Shown here piece by piece: positions 57,177 through 64,000 of a DNA stretch of 64,000 nt. Source of the stretch: Diphasiastrum complanatum (taxonomy: Eukaryota > Streptophyta > Lycopodiopsida > Lycopodiales > Lycopodiaceae); assembly GCA_029204225.1 (NCBI GenBank), contig CM055113.1, positions 3,487,194-3,551,193 on the forward strand. Reading direction: 5' to 3'. The first letter of the stretch is position 1, and each line of letters opens with the position of its first letter. The notes under the pieces were generated by a model. It was not told the DNA's origin, ran no database searches, and saw nothing but the letters and a program-made list of their open reading frames with translations. A program made the translations under genes and the position numbers.

Positions 57177-57885
57177 TCAAGATACGATAGGATGTGAAAT
57201 GTTGTATACACAAATCCCTCTCCAATGAATTTGTAGCTCCTCGACAATGGGTTCTAGATAGACATCCATGTTTTTTACCTTGTAATGACTAAGAATGATG
57301 AGAGCAAGTAAAACATGAACTTTTTTCATTGTCATCCATGGAGGTATGTTGTAATTCACAAGCATCACTAGCCATGTTGTCCAAGTATAAGATTGATGCC
57401 CATGAGGATTAATATCATCCATGGCCAACCCAAGTCTTAAATGTCTTGTCTCTTTATGAAATATCGGCCACTCTTCTTCAATGTGTTTTGTTGCCATACT
57501 ATCACATCGGATTCTCATGACACCATCAATGGATCCATTATGAACATGCCAATCAATCAATTCGGCCAAGGACTCACAACAAAACACATGTTGGATATGC
57601 GGTAATATTGGAAATTGGCCGCACAACCTTGGATGCAACTTTGGTTCCTTGCATGTCTTGCTGATATCGTGGGGATTCACACTTAGGGCAAATTGTTTTT
57701 TATTCATGTACACCCTTGTATAATATGCAATCATTTGGACATGCATGAATGCAATTGCAGTCCATTCGAAGTACCGCCAATATTTTTTTAACATCTTTCC
57801 TTGATTTTGGAATTGTATTGCCCTCTGGTAATCGGGAACGTAACAACCTATGGCAAATGCCCAATAGTGTTACAAACTTTCTCAA
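57177..57885 (-). pseudogene. CACTA TNP2-type transposase relic, copy B
   Basis: Counterpart of 15514-16222, nearly identical; the only residue difference I noticed is EELQIHWRG here against EELQILWRG in copy A. It shares the frameshift after the CPNDC motif. Confidence 0.85.
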
Positions 57886-58033
57886 CTAGTTAGTCTTGAA
57901 TTGAAACAAAAAATATCAGTATGAATATTCACCTGAATAATGCATCAACACTTTGATTACTCCATTTGCACAGGACTTGGAGATTTAGGATAAGCAAGCA
58001 TGCTGACAGTCTAAAAACATTTGCCCCTTCATA

Positions 58034-58468
58034 TTAAGGAGTTGTAGCTTCGGTTCTCATGCTTGTTTCATCTTCGACTCTCATGTCTTTGACATTTTCT
58101 TGAGTTGTGAAGTTAGCTTCTTGTCTATAATCGTGTTGTGCATCATTTGTATTGATTGGAGTGGTCTCATGAGGAGGATAGTACAAATGTATCAAATCTT
58201 GCATTATATCATCTTTCGCCTCAAACGAATGATTTTCTTCTTGGATTGGAATGTCGATTTGTTGGCACGAAGATACTCCAACGATGTCTCTCACATTTTT
58301 CGAACCGTTTTTCAATGTTGTTTCAAAAATGCAGTGAGTCCAGGCCCTCCAAAATCCTCTTCGTATCCATAATACTATAAATGCTGAAAACATCATGCAA
58401 TATATAATACATGTTAAAACAAAACAAAAACAATATGGATGATGATATGGTACAATCAATATCGTCAA
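58034..58468 (-). other. Unassigned open frame, copy B
   Basis: Identical at protein level to the frame at 16371-16805. Family not recognised. Confidence 0.3.
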
Positions 58469-58575
58469 AACAATACTTTATTACAAACATCATAAAATAG
58501 GTTCATCAACGAGAGTGTAAGTGATAGAAGTGCATCTTAAAAGACATATCGTACAACAAAAATTACACCATTTAA

Positions 58576-59545
58576 TTATAAAAAGACACTGCATAGCCAA
58601 AGAATAGGGTTTTTGACATTTTGTATAATAGATGACAATGGATGAGTACAGTCATAGCTAATGAATAATTCATCTCCAACTTGCAATAATTTACAAGCAC
58701 AAACCATCACATAAGTATCTTTAACGAATCCAATAAAACAATCTTCCATGCCATTGTTACGCTCTTCAAAAACAGAATTTGTTAAACTAGGAAAACCATA
58801 AGAAATATTAATATATCCTTTCCGAATTTTCATTCCATCAATGTATGTATACTTTCCACATCTCACCAACTCGTCCTGCTCTTCTCTCTCTCTTATGGAG
58901 CATGCATTTGAATGTAAGCCATATATTTGCATCCTCCAATAATGTCTACATAAAGCATGCCAATCACCCCAATTGTACTCAGGGCCTCCATATACCATGA
59001 GTGTGACATAACTACCTGGAGGTACATCCACATGAGTGTGGATATACAAGGTTAGGTCGGCGTTTGGAAATCGTAAGCTAGGCAAGATCTGATAGGTTCA
59101 ATTCTAGTATTGAAATGTATCACCTACCCTAGGGGAAAGCAATGGACCCTGGCCAACATCCAAATCGTACATGGCTGAATGGTTTCTGGATCGCAAATAG
59201 GTGTGGTGGGACAATAACTATGGTGTCAGGTATTTGGTCCAAAATAGTGGCACTCATATCACAAATACGCAAAGTTTTAACCTTTTTATTTAGTTCCTCC
59301 CTTTGTCTCCAATGACGTGTTCTATCTACAAGAGGGTGGTCCATAGTATCAATGGAAAAAGATTTGGAGGGGCTCTCAGTGGGTGATTCCATCATATTTT
59401 TAAATAACCCCAAAGGAAAAACTTGAACAACATCAAAATCATTTACTGTGGCGGGACCTATGAACTCGTCAACATCGTTCACCAAATTACACACCAAATC
59501 CTCATCCAATGCTAATGATGATCCAAAGTCTAAACAAAATCTCAT
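58576..59545 (-). pseudogene. SET-domain-like gene relic, copy B
   Basis: Counterpart of 16913-17882: KLLQVGDELFISYDC here against KLLQAGDELFISYDC in A, and VDVPPGSYVTLMVYGG against VDMPPGSYVTLMVYGG. The copies share the TAG and the 39-nt gap between frames. Confidence 0.5.
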
Positions 59546-59640
59546 TCTTTACCGTATACAAAACCATGAATGATTCTGAATGATATATAGTTTCGATGTT
59601 GCATAGAGGTTGCTGAAACATTAGTCAATGCATTCTTAAC

Positions 59641-59973
59641 ATGAGTCATTCTCTAAAGATCTCTTCAGTCTCTCTGACATTGATTGTCAAACATGAGCCA
59701 CATAAAAAAATCGAATTTTTTGAGGGTGACATGGGCATGAGATACACATGTATTGAAGTCAAAGCTTTGTGCCGAACTTATATTATGCTTACCACTCATC
59801 AATGGATTTATGGTCAAACAACAAGCAGCAAGACATTGGATCATGTGTGCTTTTGAGTACTATTAACGGTTGAAAATGGTGAAGCATGCTTCAAGGACGT
59901 TCATATTGGAGAAGGAATGGTGGAGGGCATGTATTGTCTAAGGGTATTTGATGAGGATGGCAATCAATGAAAC
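59641..59973 (+). pseudogene. Unrecognised gene fragment, copy B
   Basis: Counterpart of 17978-18310, sharing its in-frame stops. Confidence 0.3.
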
Positions 59974-61336
59974 ATGACAGCTGGCACAGCCCAACTGATT
60001 GTTATCATGGGAAAAACTAATAACTTTATATGCTTAAGCCCATCAACCATATAAAATATTGTACTCATGATGAGGTTGACACTCATTTGCTCAAAACCTT
60101 ATGCTAGCTTGCTACTTAGATTATGGGGAAGATGACGTTTTATGTACACTATGTAGCAAGTCCTCGAAGAATGTGCAATGCGCTTGTGCTTCTAGTGATC
60201 CATGTTTTAGCTTTTTTTATTTCAACAATTTTTTCTTGGAAGCATAAAGTCCTTATTGTTGAAAAAATATAATCTCTTGATTCCATTGCTTGAGAATTTA
60301 TGTCCAAATTTTGGGAGTGTATATTATTCGTTGAAATGCTCTATCTTTCACTACCAAAATTAACTATGCTATGAATTTTCTACTGATACAAACATGTTTT
60401 TGTTAACATTACTTCTTGTAAGTTATAAATTTTGTGGTTGTTGCTTGACGTCGTTTGTTAGTGGTCATGGTTTTTATGGTTAGTAATGTATTTTTGCTAT
60501 GGATGTAAAAATGGTTTTGTCAGATGATCGCCCACGTCAGCCACGAAGACACCTCCCCTAGATCACAGGAAAGGTCTAGCATTGGCTTGCAAAGCGTAGT
60601 AGTTAATTAAGTTCAGTTTTTTTTCAATTTATAGTTTTTCATTTTTGATATCTATCCTCAATGTTTTAAAGGGAAAAATTGATGTTGATATTTCTAATTT
60701 CTATGAATGGTATTCATGCAGTATCTTCTTTGGAGAGATTTCAGAAATGCTCCTATCTGTGGACGTGGACGTGGATCGCAAGGCACTAGGAGGACCTCAA
60801 ATGTTGCAATGATCGCAAGGCACTGGGAGGACCTTCTTGTGACGCAACCACTACCTCATCGACAGTGCCACGACCTAGTACTCATGTTCATTCAGCACTT
60901 GCTCCTTTACATGGTGCAGGTCTAGTTATTATATCCACTATTTCTATATAATGTGTGTGTGGCTCGTTTGTTATTCTCTTGCAATGTAAATTTATGTCAC
61001 TAGTCAAAATATATATAGAGTAATGATGTTAGTACTAAAAATAATACATGTAGGTCGAGTTTCATCTAGCACTTCGGGTAGTGATCGATCCATACCACCT
61101 AATAGGTCTCCAATAGGTCTCTAGCTGATTTTATTTTGAAATTGTGTATCTGAACTTCAAAAACCTGGACATTGTTACTGAGATCAGCTATATTCTATTT
61201 TTGCAGGTGGCTCATGTTTGTGAATCCAATGTTAAAGAGACTGATCAAAGAGATCTTTGGATATGAGAGAGAAAACGCCATAGAATAAGTACCAAATCGT
61301 GATGGAGCATGCACACGAATGAACTTACATTTTATC
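59974..61336. other. No gene identified (copy B)
   Basis: Counterpart of 18311-19745, with the same GATCGCAAGGCACT... direct repeat near 60775 and lacking the roughly 75 bp found in copy A. Confidence 0.4.
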
Positions 61337-61684
61337 TCACATCGTCAAGACATGAAGACGATCATCATCATGGTGCTTATCCACCCTAGCAATCAAGACA
61401 TCTCCCTTAGTAATGAAGCAAACATCCCTAACAAACTTTGTCTTGTACCCTTTCTTTAACATTTGACCAACACTTAGCCAATTCCTTGAAAGTGAAGGAA
61501 TGTAAAGAAGACCATCAAGCGTTGCATTCCTATTAGTATAAAGGCAAATAGTAATTGAGCCAATACCTTTGATCATACACTCACCACCATTTGGCATGTG
61601 AACCACTTTCTTGGTTCCAACATAAGAGATCAAAGAAGTAAAGAACTCCTTGTGACTAGTCATGTTGGAACTAGATCCACTATC
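61337..61684 (-). pseudogene. Copia protease fragment, copy B
   Basis: Counterpart of 19746-20093, identical in the recognised protein motifs, with the DSGSSSNMTSH retropepsin site. Confidence 0.8.
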
Positions 61685-61774
61685 AGGAGTAGGAAGTAAC
61701 CAACTGTGTTTAATTGTTTTTATGAACTATCTATTTCTCAGTGTAACACTTATCCTGGTATTTTATGTTCTGCA

Positions 61775-62572
61775 GGACCCTCATTAGCAAGCCTAGAGTT
61801 GCTACAGAAGCTGCTAGCTCAAAATGGGAAAGAATTTCACTGCCCTATCTGCCTCTCACCCCCACATTCTGCATTTATTACACGTTGTGCACATGTGTTT
61901 TGCCAACGATGCATTCAGAAAACACTTATGTGTGACAAGAAGAGCTGCCCTTAATGTCGATTTGCTTTGACAGATTTCGATGTTTTCTGAATTCCATTGG
62001 ATGAAGCAGAAACTGAGTCCGTCACGGACCGCCATGTGAAGAGCAGTGCTAAGATTGATGCTCTTATTAGCCTGTTACAAGAAACATGGGAAAGGGACCC
62101 CTTAATTAAGTCAGTAGTATTTTCACAGTTTGCCAAGATGCTAACATTTGCTTAGCAACCTTTGAAAGATACAGGGTTTAAGTTTGTACGGATTGATGGT
62201 AGCATGTCTGCCACAAAGAGGGAAGAAGCACTCCAGGCCTTTAAATCATCAAAGTCAATATCTCCCACTGTTTTTTTGTTAACTTTAAAGGCAGCTGGCA
62301 CTGGCTTCAATCTTACATCAGCCTCACATGTATACATGCTAGACCCGTGGTGGAATCCAGCTGTTGATGAACAAGCTATGGATCGGGTGCATAGGCTTGG
62401 TTAGACAAGGGAGGTGCATATTTTTAGGTTGATTGTTGCCGACAGCATTGAAGAGCGCATATTGGACCTGCAAGAAAGGAAAAGACAGTTTGCCCAGGCT
62501 GCCTTTGGTAAATCTCAGAAGCAGCAAAGGCTAATGCGTGTTGAAGAAGTTTGGCTTCTTATGCGTCTCTAA
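61775..62572 (+). pseudogene. RING-SNF2 helicase (RAD5/HLTF-like) pseudogene, copy B
   Basis: Counterpart of 20184-20981. The RING cysteines are all present here (CAHVFCQRC), unlike copy A, and the helicase part reads YMLDPWWNPAVDEQAMDRVH. The same four in-frame stops are present, so the gene was already dead before duplication. The last codons (VEEVWLLMRL, stop) are followed by sequence that may be the original 3' UTR, because only copy B continues past the duplication end. Confidence 0.88.
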
Positions 62573-62601
62573 TTTTTATTAATTATTCAAGAGAGTAAAA
62601 G

Positions 62602-62702
62602 ATTGTCTGTCATTTAATTTTGACCTTTGCTTCAAAAAATTTCATAAACTCTAGTGTTTTTGTTGAGGATTCGACTTTAGATGTCCGGTCAATTGTTGTT
62701 TT

Positions 62703-62743
<41 letters not shown>

Positions 62744-63051
62744 CAGCCAGCTTCAGACTTCTGCTGGTATCATCTTTCCATTTTGACTCTTGAATTTCTA
62801 CCCACAGTTGGCATGGAGCCTAATCACTGGACTCCCAAGTTGCTTTTGTCATCAGTCCACCAGTCTGTTGCTCCTGGCAGCAATGCCTATCCCCCCTATG
62901 CAGCTTCCTGCTATTCAATCTTAGTGTCTTTGTTTTGTTGTTTACCACTAACTTTGTCACCTTATATTAGTTTATGTGAAGAATTTTTAAAATTTATCTA
63001 TGTTAGATATAGGGGTCTTATGTTTTTTACATCAAGCATCTAGGTGTAGGA
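62602..63051 (+). other. No gene; (TC)n tract
   Basis: (TC)n at 62704-62741. The short open frame around it has no recognisable domain. It may be the 3' flank of the RING/SNF2 pseudogene. Confidence 0.5.
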
Positions 63052-63710
63052 TGTTGATAGGAATAAAATTGGCATAGATGGCAAATTATGCATTTCCACT
63101 TGTAATGCCACTATTGAGCCAAAATAGAGTAAGAGGTTAAACATGTGCCAATAAGAGTGTAGACAAGTGTAAAGCTTTTGTTTGATGAATTCCAAGAGGT
63201 CCAATAGGATTTAGAGGTGGAACCTTGTGAGGTCCAATAGGAAATTGAGGTGTGCCTGAATATAGTCCAATAGAATTAAGAGGTGCATGGATCAATGGTC
63301 CAATAGGATGAAGAGGTGACAAAGTATGGTCTAATCATAGTTAAGCATAGTGGTAGCTCGTGGGTCTACTAGTATCATTGTACTCCTCATTTTGGATCTA
63401 ATTGATTTGGTGATTTCATGGATTTTGTGAGTTATTGAGTTTCTAGCTTTCTCTCTCTACCCGAGAGCTCATGATGGTTTTTCTCCCTCTACCCAAGGAG
63501 AGTAGCTTGTTTTTACTTAGATTATTTTTGAATACTTCCCACACATGTGAGTGAGAGTTGGAAGTGATTGAATGCATGTAGTAGTGTGTTTTTGCCATAG
63601 AATCAAAGATAGATCTTGAATCTCAATCTAGTCTTGATCTTGGTGCATCTACACACCTTAGGAGATCACAAGTACATGTAGTGGACAATCCACACGTGTG
63701 AAATTCAACA
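63052..63710 (+). repeat. 5' LTR of Copia-4 (659 bp)
   Basis: Begins TGTTGATAGG and ends TTCAACA, so the ends are inverted (TGTTGA/TCAACA), and a primer site follows directly. Four imperfect units of GGTCCAATAGGATTTAGAGG occur at 63196-63320. CACACGTGTG lies at 63691-63700, nine to eleven bases from the LTR end. TAGGA (63047-63051) may be the target duplication. Confidence 0.87.
63691..63700. promoter_or_regulatory. G-box palindrome in Copia-4 LTR
   Basis: CACACGTGTG, the core of the palindrome shared with the other copia LTRs, here almost at the LTR/primer-site border. A further ACACGTGTGA lies in the leader near 63897. Confidence 0.45.
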
Positions 63711-63722
63711 TGGTATCAGAGC
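63711..63722 (+). other. Primer binding site, initiator tRNA-Met (Copia-4)
   Basis: TGGTATCAGAGC directly after the LTR end TCAACA. Confidence 0.93.
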
Positions 63723-64000
63723 CTACCTAAGGTTACCATGCATTTTGATCCATCTAAGTGAAAAATTTTCATCAATCTTGAGCTAGAAATTGTCAAGGCC
63801 CATTTTCCTAGCTATCTTGTTCAATCTTGGATCAAAAGAGATCAAAAGGACATTGATTGTGTTTGACCTGGTACTATATGGAATCAGGTGCTCAGACACG
63901 TGTGAGGAACATCCAATTTCAGTTTGGAAGTTCTCTCTCATGCTTGATCCATTTATCTTGCTTGATAGCTTCTTTTAAAGCTATTTTTGTCTACTTTCTG
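63723..64000 (+). mobile_element. Start of Copia-4 internal region
   Basis: Leader sequence that runs off the window; no coding start is reached. Confidence 0.7.

Larger units (their letters stand above)
48362..62601. repeat. 14.24-kb duplication, copy B
   Basis: Partner of 6767-21010, in direct orientation, 41.6 kb downstream. Copy B keeps the uninterrupted reverse transcriptase where Copia-2 sits in copy A, and runs on past 62601 into sequence absent from copy A, which instead enters a gypsy relic. Confidence 0.93.

Overview
This is a eukaryotic nuclear window, almost certainly from a land plant with a large, transposon-filled genome. The evidence is Ty1/copia elements primed by initiator tRNA-Met, Ty3/gypsy fragments, a CACTA (En/Spm) transposase relic, GT-AG introns, CT/GA microsatellites and remnants of plant-type genes (a RING/SNF2 helicase and a 2-oxoglutarate dioxygenase). 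I cannot name the species. A non-flowering plant (fern, lycophyte or gymnosperm) would fit the mixture, but that is a guess. I see no rRNA or tRNA genes, no CRISPR and no intact host gene.

Layout. 1-5669: a very young copia element on the minus strand. Its two LTRs match over all 462 comparable bases, and its polyprotein is broken by one single-base frameshift. 5670-6766: 5' LTR and leader of a second minus-strand copia element, into which the first inserted. 6767-21010: copy A of a 14.24-kb duplication whose copy B lies at 48362-62601 in the same orientation. Each copy carries a copia pol relic, an unrecognised four-exon gene, a second copia relic with its LTR, a CACTA transposase relic, a SET-like gene relic, a copia protease fragment and a RING/SNF2 pseudogene. 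21011-23795: gypsy gag-to-RNase H on the plus strand. 23796-27142: gypsy LTR, leader and gag on the minus strand, with a roughly 434-bp gag segment present three times. 27216-30300: a decayed spliced gene that looks like a Crypton-type (ZMYM/QRICH1-like) tyrosine recombinase, bracketed by a CT-rich block and a GA-rich block. 31413-32328: dioxygenase pseudogene. 34066-35750: gypsy RNase H-integrase. 36591-39144: 5' part of a third copia element. 39145-43320: GC-richer LTR-like region and proline-rich, coiled-coil gag-like reading frames. 43850-45217: a diverged copy, on the plus strand, of the unrecognised gene in the duplication. 45600-45860: a second fragment of the gag-like family. 47690-50304: copia pol relic, most of it inside copy B. 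63052-64000: start of a fourth copia element.

There is no cooperating host pathway here; the window records nested insertion, duplication and decay. The strongest leads are the tyrosine-recombinase-like gene at 28.2-29.7 kb, the unknown gene family whose intron position is kept between diverged copies, the duplication with a preserved empty insertion site, and a CACACGTGTG palindrome found in the LTRs of several copia families. Most in-frame stops in the relics can be read as C-to-T changes at CAG, CAA, CGA or TGG codons, as expected from decay of methylated DNA. All family calls are from motif recognition by eye; no alignments or database searches were run.
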